This document shows positions 44,304 through 53,522 of a stretch of DNA of 64,000 bases, one piece after another. The number at the start of each line of letters is the position of its first letter. The first letter of the stretch is position 1. The translations under genes were made by a program, and so were the position numbers. Under the pieces are notes generated by a model that was not told where the DNA came from, did not search any database, and was given only the letters and a program-made list of their open reading frames with translations. Origin of the DNA: Methylosinus sp. PW1 (GTDB lineage Bacteria; Pseudomonadota; Alphaproteobacteria; Rhizobiales; Beijerinckiaceae). The DNA lies in NCBI RefSeq assembly GCF_000745215.1, contig NZ_JQNK01000009.1, positions 1,178,001 through 1,242,000 on the forward strand, in the 5' to 3' direction.

Positions 44304-45951
44304 CATTGGCGGTGAAGTTGGAATTCGCCGTCGAGCTGACGAGGCGCTGCCAGAAGTAGCTGCCTTTGATCGAGATGGAGCGGGTGAGCTTATATTCGAG
44401 CTTCACGCCCGCCGTGCCGACCTGCTCGAACGTCTCCGCGCCCTGGTAGTTGTTGGTCTGATAGCTGCCGGTGGCGGTGATGGTGAAATTGCGGAACATC
44501 GCATGCGTCACATCGAATGTGACATTGCGCGAGAGCACGCCCGCCGCGCCTTGCAGCGTCGTCTCGGAGAGCGTCGTGCCCGTGCGCAGCGTGATGGTGG
44601 TGAGCGGCGTCGCGGTGTAGATGATGGCGGCGTCGATGATCGGCCCGCGCAGGCGCGGCAGGCGCGGGTCGGCATAGTCGCGCTGCGCATAGCCGCCCGA
44701 GGCTTCGCCGGTGACGAGATCGGTGATCTTGAATGTCGTGCCGGCGCGACCGGAGACGCCCGTGCTGTCGCGCGCATAGCCGTAAGGGTCGAGCCAGCTG
44801 TCGTGGATGCGCTTGTCGAGCGTCGCCTCGACATAGGGCTTCATCGACGGATTGAGCTCATAGGCGAGGCGCGGATTGATCCCCGGATCATTATAGCTCG
44901 TGCTCATCAGATTGAGCATGGAGCCGTCGTTGTAATAGGCGTTCTGATAGATCCAGCGGTCGAAGGTTCCGCGCATCGTGGCGTCGAGCCGGCCGAAGCT
45001 CTGCGTGACGCCGGCCGCCGTGCCCAGCGAGACGATGAGCGGCCGATTGACGACGGTGACATTGGGCAGGCTGGTGACGAGGCCCGGCGCGCCCGGACGC
45101 TGCGAATCGAGCGTGAACTTGCCCTCGAATTTCACCTTGGTGTCGCGCGCGACGTCCCAGCGATAGAAGACGTCGCCGACGCCATCGGGCCGATCGGCGT
45201 TCTCGACGCTGAAATAATCCACATAGCCGAGCCGCAGATTTCCTTGAATCTCGTCGCGGCCCCATTCGGAGCGCAGCCGCAGGCCGGCGTCGACGCGGAA
45301 AAATTTCGAGCCCTGGTAGCCGGAGGTCAGGCGATTCGGGTTGGTGTCATAGCCATAGGTCGGCTCGGCGTACGGGTAGAGACGCAGCGAGCCGACGCCG
45401 AGGCCGAGCGGCGCATAGGGATTGGCGTCGATGCGCGGCTTCGGCTTCGCCGGAATCTGCGCCGGAAGCGCGACATTGGGCGGCGGCGGCCGCTCGGCCG
45501 GCAGGTCCAGCGCGCCGCGGAAGCCCCGCATGCGCAGCTTGGCCTGGCGCTTGATCTTGGCCTTGGCCTGGACCGAGGTCTTATAGGCCTCGAGCGGCGG
45601 CAGCGGATGCGCCGGGGAGAGCGGCGGCGGCTTCAAGGGCGCCGGCGGCGGATTGGGCCTGGGCAGGCGGGCGCGCACGCGCGGCAATCCGTAATTCGGC
45701 GCCCCGGAGGAGAGTTCCGGCGCGGCCCGGCGCTCCTGCGTCATTGGCTGTGAGACCGAGGGCGGCGCGGCGTCCAGCCCCGGAATGGAGGGGACGGTCG
45801 GAAGATCGCGCAGCGGGGTGATATCGAGCGAGGAGGGCGAGAGCGTCTGGCCGGCGGCCGGACGCGACGGAGCCACCGCCGCCGGCGCAGCCAGCGACAG
45901 GGCGATCAGCGTCGTTGCCGCGGCGCGGCTCTGAAACTTGGCGGAAGCCAC
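44272..45951 (-). CDS. outer membrane beta-barrel protein (BBP2-like)
   Basis: This 559-residue protein has a signal peptide (ATTLIALSLAAPAAVA), a Pro/Leu-rich N-terminal region (PRPNPPPAPLKPPPLSP near 95) that is probably unstructured, and from about residue 180 alternating amphipathic strands ending in FTANVIMGGLRFEP with terminal aromatic-x-Pro, typical of a roughly 16-18-strand barrel of the BBP2/PF10082 group. Such proteins often accompany exopolysaccharide export, which fits the convergent polymerase-like gene. The start is GTG preceded by GAGGGAACGA. Confidence 0.84.
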   Translation of the reverse strand: MASAKFQSRAAATTLIALSLAAPAAVAPSRPAAGQTLSPSSLDITPLRDLPTVPSIPGLDAAPPSVSQPMTQERRAAPELSSGAPNYGLPRVRARLPRPNPPPAPLKPPPLSPAHPLPPLEAYKTSVQAKAKIKRQAKLRMRGFRGALDLPAERPPPPNVALPAQIPAKPKPRIDANPYAPLGLGVGSLRLYPYAEPTYGYDTNPNRLTSGYQGSKFFRVDAGLRLRSEWGRDEIQGNLRLGYVDYFSVENADRPDGVGDVFYRWDVARDTKVKFEGKFTLDSQRPGAPGLVTSLPNVTVVNRPLIVSLGTAAGVTQSFGRLDATMRGTFDRWIYQNAYYNDGSMLNLMSTSYNDPGINPRLAYELNPSMKPYVEATLDKRIHDSWLDPYGYARDSTGVSGRAGTTFKITDLVTGEASGGYAQRDYADPRLPRLRGPIIDAAIIYTATPLTTITLRTGTTLSETTLQGAAGVLSRNVTFDVTHAMFRNFTITATGSYQTNNYQGAETFEQVGTAGVKLEYKLTRSISIKGSYFWQRLVSSTANSNFTANVIMGGLRFEP

Positions 45952-46054
45952 TCGTTCCCTCGCGCGGACGCCCGGTCGAAGCGGGCGCGATGGAAACGAG
46001 CGTTAAGGAGTTATGGTTAACGGAGGCTTACCAGCGAAGCTCGAGACGAAGGGC

Positions 46055-46345
46055 TCAATCGCCCAGCGCGGCCATATAGAGCTCGAGAATCTCTTCCTCT
46101 TCCGCGCGCTTATGCTTGTCCTGGCGGCGCAGCGAGACGATCTTGCGCATGATCTTGGGGTCGAAGCCGGTGCTCTTGGCCTCGCCATAGACGTCCTTGA
46201 TATCGTCGGCGATGGCGCGCTTCTCCTCCTCGAGTCGCTCTATGCGCTCGATGAAGGAGCGCAAATGCCCCCCATTCACCTCGCCGGTCGGATCGATCCC
46301 GGCGCTGGCCTCCATCTCTCGGGCGGCGACCCTGTTGCTGGCCAT
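46055..46345 (-). CDS. gapR: nucleoid-associated protein GapR (DUF2312)
   Basis: GapR clamps around overtwisted AT-rich DNA and helps topoisomerases during replication in Caulobacter and relatives. The 96-residue protein has the family's long helix [31 protein letters not shown] near residue 28 and the conserved [31 protein letters not shown]. An N-terminal extension of about 24 residues precedes it. GGAGAAGATC precedes the ATG. It stands alone, divergent from the RDD gene, and is restricted to alphaproteobacteria, supporting the taxonomic call. Confidence 0.97.
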   Translation of the reverse strand: MASNRVAAREMEASAGIDPTGEVNGGHLRSFIERIERLEEEKRAIADDIKDVYGEAKSTGFDPKIMRKIVSLRRQDKHKRAEEEEILELYMAALGD

Positions 46346-46573
46346 GATCTTCTCCTAAAGGGCTCGGGGGAACTTCGGCGCTCTGGGGGAGCCGCGCGGC
46401 GTCCGATCCAGGCGTCCATGTCCAGGACGAAGGCGAGGCATGCCAAGCCGCGGCCGGCGCCGTCAAGCGCGCTCGGAAATAATCCCCGCTTTCCTCCCGT
46501 CCGAGCTTGACGCCCGCCCCCGCGCCCCCGACATCAAGCCCGCAAAACTCGCAAAAGGGGTGAGGATACGCAA

Positions 46574-47035
46574 ATGTACGACGCTGGCGGCGACGGCCGC
46601 CTCTATCCGGTCTCTCCGGGCCTGCCGCCGCGGGAGGCGCTCGCCGGCGTGCGCACACGCCGCATTCTCGCCCTCTGCCTCGATTTTTTCGCCGTGGCTC
46701 TGCTGTCCGCGGGGCTATGGCTCGGATTGCTGGTGTTGAGCTTCGGCCTCTCGGCCTTTCTGCTGCCGCCGCTGTTTCCGCTGGTCGCCTTCTTCTACAA
46801 CGGCCTCACCGTCTCCGGCTGGCGGCGGGCGACGCCGGGGATGCGCGCCATGGACCTCGAGGTGCGGCTCGCCAATGGCGCGCCCGCGCCCTTCCTCAAC
46901 GCGGCGGTCCAGGGCGTGCTCTTTTATGTGAGCTGGCTGTTCCCGCCGCTGCTGCTCGTCACCTTCATCACATCGGACAAGCGTTGCCTGCACGACATTC
47001 TCGCCGATGTCATCGTCTTGCGGCGGGCTGATTGA
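46574..47035 (+). CDS. RDD family membrane protein
   Basis: This 153-residue protein has about four hydrophobic segments and the RDD hallmarks: GVRTRRILALCLDFFAVAL near residue 25 (Arg-Asp pair as RILALCLD), WRRATPGMRAMDLEVR near 82, and DKRCLHDILADVIVL at the end. The family is linked to ion or small-molecule transport in some bacteria, without a fixed function. Leader with a GGGGTGAGG stretch lies ahead of the ATG. Downstream comes bpt on the same strand after 143 bases. Confidence 0.9.
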   Translation: MYDAGGDGRLYPVSPGLPPREALAGVRTRRILALCLDFFAVALLSAGLWLGLLVLSFGLSAFLLPPLFPLVAFFYNGLTVSGWRRATPGMRAMDLEVRLANGAPAPFLNAAVQGVLFYVSWLFPPLLLVTFITSDKRCLHDILADVIVLRRAD

Positions 47036-47044
47036 GGCCGGGAC

Positions 47045-47096
47045 GCGAAAATTTCTCGGCGCGCCGCGGGCGAAAATTCTTGGCGCGCCGCGGGCG
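47045..47096. repeat. two tandem copies of a 24-25-bp unit
   Basis: GCGAAAATTTCTCGGCGCGC followed by CGCGG is repeated at once as GCGAAAATTCTTGGCGCGC followed by CGCGG (one base shorter). The block stands between the RDD and bpt genes and includes the palindrome GGCGCGCC in each copy. Confidence 0.75.
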
Positions 47097-47178
47097 TCGA
47101 TTCTAATATCCTGGTCTGTCCGCGCTGGAAGGCGTCGGAGCGTGCGGTATATCGAATTCGGCGACAGGACCAGACAGC

Positions 47179-47910
47179 GTGACGAGAGAGCCCCGCGACG
47201 CGCCGCAATTCTATCTCACCTCGCCGGCGCCGTGCCCCTATCTCCCCGGGCGCGACGAGCGCAAGGTGTTTACCCATTTGATCGGCCGGCGCGCGCCGGC
47301 GCTCAACGACACTTTGACGCAATCGGGCTTCCGCCGCTCGCAGACCATCGCCTATCGGCCGGCCTGCGAGACCTGCCGGTCCTGCGTCTCGGTGCGCGTG
47401 AAGGTCGAAGAGTTCCAGCAATCCAAGGGCTTGCGCCGCGTGGCGCGACGCAACGCCGATCTCTTCGCCGAGGCGCGCCGCCCCCATGCGGCGAGCGAGC
47501 AATATGCGCTGTTCCGCGCCTATGTGGGCGCGCGGCACAATGACGGCGGCATGGCCGATATGAGCATGGTCGACTATCAGATGATGGTCGAGGACAGCCA
47601 TGTCGAGACGCGGCTGATCGAATATCGCATGCCGGCCGAGAATGGCGGACCGGGCCGCTTGGTCGCCTGCTGCCTCACCGATTATCTCGCCGACGGCCTG
47701 TCGATGGTCTATTCCTTCTACGATCCCGCGATGGACGAGCGCTCGCTCGGCGCCTTCATGATTCTCGACCATGTGGAGCGGGTTCGCCGCGCCGCGCTGC
47801 CGCATCTCTATCTCGGCTATTGGGTCGATGGCTCCCGCAAGATGGCCTATAAGGCCCGCTTCCTGCCGCAGGAGCGGCTGGGCATGGACGGTTGGAAGCG
47901 CGTCGACTGA
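47179..47910 (+). CDS. bpt: aspartate/glutamate leucyl- (arginyl-) transferase
   Basis: Bpt adds leucine from Leu-tRNA to proteins with N-terminal Asp or Glu, marking them for ClpAP degradation (N-end rule). The 243-residue length fits. Family motifs are [13 protein letters not shown] [18 protein letters not shown] near 16, [25 protein letters not shown] near 50 (Cys cluster) and [21 protein letters not shown] plus [22 protein letters not shown] near 175-220. The start is GTG with AGGA ahead. It may be the basis of an N-degron route together with ClpX-related proteases, though its partner ClpS/ClpA is not here. Confidence 0.95.
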   Translation: MTREPRDAPQFYLTSPAPCPYLPGRDERKVFTHLIGRRAPALNDTLTQSGFRRSQTIAYRPACETCRSCVSVRVKVEEFQQSKGLRRVARRNADLFAEARRPHAASEQYALFRAYVGARHNDGGMADMSMVDYQMMVEDSHVETRLIEYRMPAENGGPGRLVACCLTDYLADGLSMVYSFYDPAMDERSLGAFMILDHVERVRRAALPHLYLGYWVDGSRKMAYKARFLPQERLGMDGWKRVD

Positions 47911-48052
47911 TTCGTTTTTTGCGCGCTTTCCTGAAGGCCAGATGAACGAAGCGGCCATCAGCCGTTCAGCTTCGCCGCATTAACCTTTGCTTCGTCATCA
48001 GGAATTGCCGGCCGGCGCTCGGCGCGGCCGAATGAAGCGAAGGAGAGCGTCC

Positions 48053-48472
48053 ATGGGCGCGAACATCATGAAATTCGCTGCGATCGCGGTCGCGGGCGTC
48101 ATCGCCGCGACGACTGTCGGCGCCGCCACGCCGGCCCGCGCCGACGGCTGGGGCCATCACGGCGGCTGGGGCCACGGCGGCGGTTGGGGCCATCACGGCG
48201 GCGGCTGGGGCCATCACGGCGGCTGGGGCCATGGCGGCTATGGATACGCCGGCCATGGCTGGCGCGGCGGCCATCGCGGCTACGGCTGGGGCGCTCCGGT
48301 CGCGGCCGGCGTGCTCGGCGCTCTGGCGGTCGGCGCGATCGCAGGCGCCGCCGCGCAGCCCCATTACGGCTACAGCGGCTATGGCTATGGCGGCTGCTAT
48401 CCGGCCAATCAGCCCGTCCTCGACGATTGGGGCAATGTCGTCGCCTATCGCCGCGTGCAGGTCTGCAACTGA
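48053..48472 (+). CDS. secreted Gly/His/Trp-repeat protein, possible metal binder
   Basis: This 139-residue protein has a signal peptide (MKFAAIAVAGVIAATTVGAA, likely cleaved at ARA-DG), then five or six GWGHHGG/GWGHGG-type repeats at residues 31-62, more Gly/Tyr/His (YGYAGHGWRGGHRGYGWG), a hydrophobic Ala/Gly helix (PVAAGVLGALAVGAIAGAA, 82-100) and a short C-terminal domain with two Cys (CYPANQPVLDDWGNVVAYRRVQVC). GAAGGAGAGCGTCC gives a good ribosome binding site. His-Gly-Trp repeats are known to bind copper or nickel in other proteins; here that is an inference. The Gly-zipper helix and Cys pair occur in many small envelope proteins. Confidence 0.85.
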   Translation: MGANIMKFAAIAVAGVIAATTVGAATPARADGWGHHGGWGHGGGWGHHGGGWGHHGGWGHGGYGYAGHGWRGGHRGYGWGAPVAAGVLGALAVGAIAGAAAQPHYGYSGYGYGGCYPANQPVLDDWGNVVAYRRVQVCN

Positions 48473-48569
48473 TTCGAGCCTGAGATTTCTTTGAATTCGG
48501 CGCCCGGTCAGCCAGGGGCGCCGATGCCCGCCGCCGCCTCCCCGCCCCCTCTCGCGCGACGGCGAGTAT

Positions 48570-48603
48570 AGGCCTCCCGGACTCCCCTCCGGGGGGCCTT
48601 TTT
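48570..48603 (+). terminator. intrinsic terminator after the Gly/His gene
   Basis: GGCCTCCCGG and CCGGGGGGCC form a 10-bp stem (one G-U pair) around an ACTCCCCT loop and are followed by TTTTT. A second hairpin (CGGCGCCC/GGGCGCCG) precedes it around 48500-48525. The terminator ends 3 bases before the convergent inhibitor gene's stop. Confidence 0.85.
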
Positions 48604-48605
48604 CG

Positions 48606-48986
48606 TCAGAGCCGGCGCAGCGACAGCGCCTTGCCTTCCTTGGCGTCGCGGCGCCAGAGCCCATCGGCCTCGAGGTCGAAATGCGCCTTATGGCCCTTGC
48701 GGGCGGTGAGCGCGAGGCGGCCGCGCTCCATGGACCAGCCCACCGGATCGAAGATGACCACGCCTTGGTCGCGGCAGGCCGGCGCCAGCTGGGCGCGGAA
48801 GCCGCCCGGCCCATGGGCGCGATCGTCGAGCGTGAGCATGCAGCCCGTGTCCTTGTCGCCGGCGCGAAGGATCGCATAGCGGCCGGCGACGCTGGGCGCG
48901 GCCGCTGTCGCGGGCGCGGCCTCTAGGGCGGCGAACGTCAGGCCGACGAAGGCGAGAAGCTTCGCAGAACGATAAAAAAGCGACAT
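48606..48986 (-). CDS. AprI/Inh family metalloprotease inhibitor-like protein
   Basis: This 126-residue protein has a signal peptide (LLAFVGLTFAALEAAPATAAAP) followed by a lipocalin-like fold with one Cys pair (DTGCMLTLDD and LAPACRDQG) and the family motif PVGWSMERGRLALTARKG near 80. AprI/Inh proteins inhibit secreted zinc metalloproteases of the serralysin type in the periplasm; no such protease is encoded in this window, so the role is open. CTTGGAGCCTTCA lies ahead of the ATG. The gene converges with the Gly/His-repeat gene. Confidence 0.85.
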   Translation of the reverse strand: MSLFYRSAKLLAFVGLTFAALEAAPATAAAPSVAGRYAILRAGDKDTGCMLTLDDRAHGPGGFRAQLAPACRDQGVVIFDPVGWSMERGRLALTARKGHKAHFDLEADGLWRRDAKEGKALSLRRL

Positions 48987-49115
48987 TGAAGGCTCCAAGG
49001 AGCATTGAGAATCGAGGAAGAATATTGCCCTGCGCACGCCTCTCGACCAAGCCTCGAGGCAAAAAAAAGCGCGGCGCGCAATTCCGATCGAAATCGGCGC
49101 GCCGCGCGCGATTTT

Positions 49116-50909
49116 CTAGAACTCTTCCCAGCTCTCGTTCGCGGGCTCGACGGCGAGCTTGCGCGCCGCGGCAGCCCCTCCGCGCGCGGGCGTCCGCAGC
49201 GCCGGCGGCGCGATACGCGCGGCGGTCCGCGCCGAAGCGCCGGCGCCGCGACGCGCTGCGCTCACCTTGAAGATGCGCACGCTATCGAAGAGATTTTCCG
49301 CCTCGTCGCGCAGATTATGGCTCGCCGCGGTGGTCTCCTCCACCATGGCGGCGTTCTTCTGCGTGTCCTGGTCCATTTGGCCGACGGCGACATTGACTTG
49401 CTGGAGCGAGGCGGATTGCTCGGTCACTCCGTTGGAGATAGCGGCGACGACCTCGTTGATCTGCGAGACTTGCGCGACGATCTGCGCGAGCGTCTGGCCC
49501 GCCTGCGTCACCAGCTGCACGCCGGCGCTGACCTCGGACGATGAGGAAGAGATCAGCCCTTTGATCTCCTTGGCGGCCTCGGCGGAGCGCTGCGCCAGCG
49601 CGCGCACTTCCGAGGCGACGACGGCAAAGCCCCGTCCCGCCTCGCCGGCGCGCGCCGCCTCGACGCCGGCGTTGAGCGCCAGCAAATTGGTCTGAAAGGC
49701 GATCTCGTCGATGGCGCCGGTGATCCGTCCGATGTCGGAGGACGATTTCTCGATACGGCTCATGGCCGCCACCGCCTTGCGCACGACCTCGCCGCTGCTT
49801 TTGGCGTCGGCGCTGGCCAGCGCGGCGATGCGATGCGCATCCGCGGCGCCCTGGGCCGTCGTCCGCACGCCGGTGGTGATCTCCTCGACCGCGGCCGAGG
49901 TCTCCTCGAGGCTCGCCGCCTGCTGCTCGGTGCGCTTGGCCAATTCGTCGGACGCGCCGCTGATCTCGCCCGAGGCGGCGCGAATGACCTCCGCCCCGCG
50001 CACCACAGCGCCGATCGCGACCTCGAGACGATCGACCGCCGCGTTGAAGTCCGTCCGCAGCTTGTCGAGCGCCGGCATGAAGGGCCGCTCGATCCGCTGC
50101 AGCAGATCGCCTTCCGCGAGCTGGCCGAGGCCGTCGCCGAGCTCCCGCACGGCGCGCACGCGCTCCGTCACATCGGTCGCGAATTTGACGACCTTGACGA
50201 CGCGTCCGTCCATGTCGAAAATCGGAATATAGGACGCCTGCAGCCAGATCTCGCGGCCGCCCTTGCCGATGCGGCGGAACTCCTCGGCGATATACTCCCC
50301 GCGATTGAGCCGGCTCCAGAACTCGCGATATTCGGCGGATTCGGCATAGGCCGGATCGACGAACATGCGGTGATGGCGGCCCTTTATCTCGTCCAGCCGA
50401 TAGCCGACGACGGCGAGGAAATTCTCATTGGCGGAAATGATCGCGCCGTCGGTCTCGAACTCGATGACGCCCTGGGCGCGCGAGATGGCGTCGAGCCGAC
50501 CTTGATTTTCCGAAGATTTGAGCTTTTCCGCGGTGATGTCGGCCGCGACCTTCACCACTTTGCGAATCTGACCGCGCGAGTTGCGCACGGGATTGTAGGA
50601 CGCCTGGAGCCAGACCTCCTTGCCGTCCTTGCCGATGCGGCGATATTCGCCCGCGTCATATTCGCCGCGCCCGAGCTTGGCCCAGAATTGCGCATAGTCC
50701 GGCCCGGCGGCATAGGCGGGGTCCACGAAGAGGCGGTGATGGCGGCCGATGATATCGGCGGGAGCATAGCCGAGCAGACGGCAGAAATTCTCATTCGCCC
50801 CGACGACATTGCCCAGCGGATCGAACTCGATGATCGCGAGCGAGCGGTCGAGGGCTTCGAGGACGCCTTTTTCTTCGGCGCCGGCGGTCAATCTGTCGAT
50901 GATCTTCAT
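49116..50909 (-). CDS. soluble methyl-accepting chemotaxis protein with two PAS domains
   Basis: This 597-residue receptor has no membrane segment. Two related PAS domains (about 20-125 and 140-250; each with GxxxANxNFxxxxGY, GRHHRxFVDPAY and [13 protein letters not shown]) are followed by a HAMP-like region ([13 protein letters not shown], 260-310) and the MCP signalling domain with the hairpin [21 protein letters not shown] near 410. It ends in ESWEEF, matching the xWxxF pentapeptide that docks CheR/CheB in other receptors. PAS domains often bind haem or FAD, so redox or oxygen sensing is likely (inference). GGGAATGCGC before MKIIDRLT sets the start. No other che genes are near. Confidence 0.93.
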   Translation of the reverse strand: MKIIDRLTAGAEEKGVLEALDRSLAIIEFDPLGNVVGANENFCRLLGYAPADIIGRHHRLFVDPAYAAGPDYAQFWAKLGRGEYDAGEYRRIGKDGKEVWLQASYNPVRNSRGQIRKVVKVAADITAEKLKSSENQGRLDAISRAQGVIEFETDGAIISANENFLAVVGYRLDEIKGRHHRMFVDPAYAESAEYREFWSRLNRGEYIAEEFRRIGKGGREIWLQASYIPIFDMDGRVVKVVKFATDVTERVRAVRELGDGLGQLAEGDLLQRIERPFMPALDKLRTDFNAAVDRLEVAIGAVVRGAEVIRAASGEISGASDELAKRTEQQAASLEETSAAVEEITTGVRTTAQGAADAHRIAALASADAKSSGEVVRKAVAAMSRIEKSSSDIGRITGAIDEIAFQTNLLALNAGVEAARAGEAGRGFAVVASEVRALAQRSAEAAKEIKGLISSSSSEVSAGVQLVTQAGQTLAQIVAQVSQINEVVAAISNGVTEQSASLQQVNVAVGQMDQDTQKNAAMVEETTAASHNLRDEAENLFDSVRIFKVSAARRGAGASARTAARIAPPALRTPARGGAAAARKLAVEPANESWEEF

Positions 50910-51120
50910 GCGCATTCCCAAAAGTTCTGCCGCATCCGATATTTGCCGAAGGCGCATTAACGAATTGCTCTATCTCGGCCAGTGACCCGGCCGTCGCGGC
51001 GCGACAATTCGGCCGTTCCGCCGCGCGACGCTCTTGCGCTTTTGCCACTCGCGCCCCAAAGGACTAACCTCGAGCAAAAGGCCGGGGTTCGCGGCCTTCC
51101 TCCACACTGGAGCCGGCAAG

Positions 51121-52467
51121 ATGACCAGCGCCTCTCTCGCTCTCGCCGAACGTTCGGCGCCGCGTTACACGAGCTATCCCACCGCCCCGCATTTCTCCGC
51201 GGACATCGGGCCGGATCAGGCTGCGCGCTGGCTCGCCGAGCTCTCGCCTTCGACCAATCTGTCGCTCTATCTGCATGTGCCCTTCTGCCCGGCGATCTGC
51301 ACCTATTGCGGCTGCCACACCAAGGCGCTGCGTCAGGACGCGCCGCTCACCTCCTACAAGGAGACGCTGCTGCGCGAGATCGAGCTGGTCGCGGCCTCGA
51401 CGCCGGCCCGCCATGTGCGCTCGATCCATTGGGGCGGCGGCACGCCGAGCATGCTCGGCCCCTCGCGCTTTCGCGAGGTGGCGCATGTGCTCGGCGAGCA
51501 GTTCGACATCGCCCGCGACGTCGAGCATGCGATCGAGCTCGATCCGCGTCTCGTGGACGCCGCGCTCGCCGACGCTCTGGTCGCCTCCGGCGTCAATCGC
51601 GTGTCGCTCGGCGTGCAGGATTTCAATCCGCATGTGCAGAAAGCCGCCGGCCGCGAGCAGCCCTATGAGGTGGTGGAGCGCTGCGTCACGCTGCTGCGCG
51701 CCGCCGGCCTCGAGGCGATCAACTTCGATCTGATGTACGGCCTGCCGGAGCAGAGCGTCGACGATGTGATCCGCACCGCCAAGCTCGCCGTGGGCCTCTC
51801 GCCGAGCCGCCTCGCCGTTTTCGGCTATGCGCATGTGCCTTGGTTCGCGGTCCATCAAAAGCTGATCGATCAGGCCGCGCTCGCCGGCGCCAATGAGCGC
51901 CTCGCCCAGGCGGAGGCGGTGCGCGCGACGCTGGAGGCCGAAGGCTTCGAGACCATCGGCCTCGATCATTTCGCGCGGCCGCAGGACACGATGGCGCAGG
52001 CCGCGCGCGATGGGCGATTGCACCGCAATTTCCAAGGCTATACGACCGACGCGGCCGATGCGCTCATCGGCCTCGGCGTCTCCTCCATCGGCCGGCTGCC
52101 GCAGGGCTATGTGGGCAATATCGGCGACACCGGCAATTGGCGCCGATCCGTCGAGGCGGAGCGCCTGCCCATCTCGCGCGGTCTCGCCTTCACCGCGGAA
52201 GACAAGGCGCGCGGCGCCGTGATCGAACGCCTGATGTGTGATTTCTCCGTGGATTTCGGCGCGGTCGCCGCAGCGCATGATTTCCGCGAGGACGCTTTCG
52301 ACGACGCCGTGCCGCGCCTTTCGACGCTGATCGACGAAGGCCTCGTCGCGCTCGACGGACGTCGTCTCACCATCGCGCCGCGCGGCCGTCCTTTCGCGCG
52401 TCTCGCCGCAGCCGCCTTCGACGCCTATCTCGAAGCGAAGGCTGCTCGGCACTCTGTCGCTGTGTGA
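51121..52467 (+). CDS. hemN: oxygen-independent coproporphyrinogen III oxidase
   Basis: HemN decarboxylates coproporphyrinogen III to protoporphyrinogen IX by a radical SAM reaction in haem and bacteriochlorophyll synthesis when oxygen is low. The 448-residue protein has RYTSYPTAPHF near residue 15, the radical SAM cluster FCPAICTYCGC with Cys56, Cys60 and Cys63, GGGTPSML near 106, and the HemN_C region with NFQGYTTDAADALIGLGVSSIG. I start at MTSASLALAERS. It is divergent from the chemoreceptor gene; no FNR-type box was seen in the 211 bases ahead of it. Confidence 0.97.
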   Translation: MTSASLALAERSAPRYTSYPTAPHFSADIGPDQAARWLAELSPSTNLSLYLHVPFCPAICTYCGCHTKALRQDAPLTSYKETLLREIELVAASTPARHVRSIHWGGGTPSMLGPSRFREVAHVLGEQFDIARDVEHAIELDPRLVDAALADALVASGVNRVSLGVQDFNPHVQKAAGREQPYEVVERCVTLLRAAGLEAINFDLMYGLPEQSVDDVIRTAKLAVGLSPSRLAVFGYAHVPWFAVHQKLIDQAALAGANERLAQAEAVRATLEAEGFETIGLDHFARPQDTMAQAARDGRLHRNFQGYTTDAADALIGLGVSSIGRLPQGYVGNIGDTGNWRRSVEAERLPISRGLAFTAEDKARGAVIERLMCDFSVDFGAVAAAHDFREDAFDDAVPRLSTLIDEGLVALDGRRLTIAPRGRPFARLAAAAFDAYLEAKAARHSVAV

Positions 52468-52648
52468 GCGGCGCCCGATCGCCGAACGAAAAAACGGCGG
52501 CGAGCGAAGCGCGCGACGCATCGACTCGTCGTCATCGCGTGTGATATTACCGATATGTTTCTTATCCCCGGCTCAATTTCGTTCGGCCTTGCGCCGGCAT
52601 TGACAAAGAGATCGTAACCTCGAATTGTCTCAATATGAACTAAGTACT

Positions 52649-52662
52649 ATCGCCTAGGCGAT
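52649..52662. promoter_or_regulatory. perfect 14-bp palindrome upstream of the ParA-like gene
   Basis: ATCGCCTAGGCGAT is a perfect palindrome centred on CCTAGG, about 77 bases before the ParA-like start and within a 270-base spacer. It could be an operator or hairpin; the surrounding 100 bases are AT-richer than the genes. Confidence 0.35.
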
Positions 52663-52738
52663 TCCCCCAGCTTTCTTTGCGTCACGTCACAAGTCCGCAC
52701 GAGCGTCGTCGCGTTTATCATTCCGAGGAATCAGCATT

Positions 52739-53479
52739 ATGCTCGCATCGCCGCTCGTTCTGGTCGGAGCCGACAAGGGCGGAGTCGGCAAGACGACGGT
52801 CACGCGTCTGCTGATCGACTTCCTGCAGCTGGCGAACCGCGCGGTGCGAGTCTACGACACGCAATCGCCGACCGGCGCGCTGAAACGCTTCTATCCCGAT
52901 ATCGCGCAGATCATCGACATTCGCGACGTGCGCCATCAGGCGCGTCTCGTCGAGAGCCTCACCGAGCACAGCGCCGTCACCATCGTCGACATAAAGGCGG
53001 GGCAGCTCACGCGCACGCTGCGCTTCATGGAGGATGTCGGCCTGCTCGACGCCGCGTCGCGCGGCGAGGCGCGTGTGATGGTGCTGCATCTCATCGGCGC
53101 CTCTGTCGCCTCGCTCTCCGAGCTCGAGGAGGTCGAGCCCTTCAAGACCAAATGCGAGTATCGCATCGTCAAGAACTTCATCAACGCCTCCAACTTTTTT
53201 CAAGAGAACGCCCACTTCTCCGAACGCTATCTCGGCGAGAGCGATACGAGCCGCGAGATCATCGTGCCGCGTCTCGATCCGCTCGCCTATGAGGCGGTGG
53301 AGCTTACCGGGCTGCCATTTTCCTCTTTCGTGTTCGACGAGCCTGCGCGCAACGTCGAAAATCGTCCGCGCTCCTTCGTGCTGCGCGGCTATGTGCGCAC
53401 ATGGCTCGAACGTTCATGGACCAATTTCGAGGCCGCGGGGCTGCGCAGCTACGTCGCTCCCGTTTCCGAGAAAATCTAA
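52739..53479 (+). CDS. ParA/MinD-like P-loop ATPase
   Basis: This 246-residue protein has the deviant Walker A ADKGGVGKTTVTR with the signature Lys13 and catalytic Lys18, a switch-like VYDTQSPTGALKRF, VTIVDIKAGQLTRT near 80 (Walker B equivalent VTIVDIKA), and SASNFFQEN near 150. It lacks an N-terminal DNA-binding extension, so it is an orphan ParA of the kind that positions protein cargos rather than plasmids. It is followed 43 bases later by the bactofilin gene, suggesting the two form a cytoskeletal positioning pair. Confidence 0.8.
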   Translation: MLASPLVLVGADKGGVGKTTVTRLLIDFLQLANRAVRVYDTQSPTGALKRFYPDIAQIIDIRDVRHQARLVESLTEHSAVTIVDIKAGQLTRTLRFMEDVGLLDAASRGEARVMVLHLIGASVASLSELEEVEPFKTKCEYRIVKNFINASNFFQENAHFSERYLGESDTSREIIVPRLDPLAYEAVELTGLPFSSFVFDEPARNVENRPRSFVLRGYVRTWLERSWTNFEAAGLRSYVAPVSEKI

Positions 53480-53522
53480 TTCCAAGAAGCCGGTAAACGG
53501 CGCAACAAAGGAGACCACCGTG

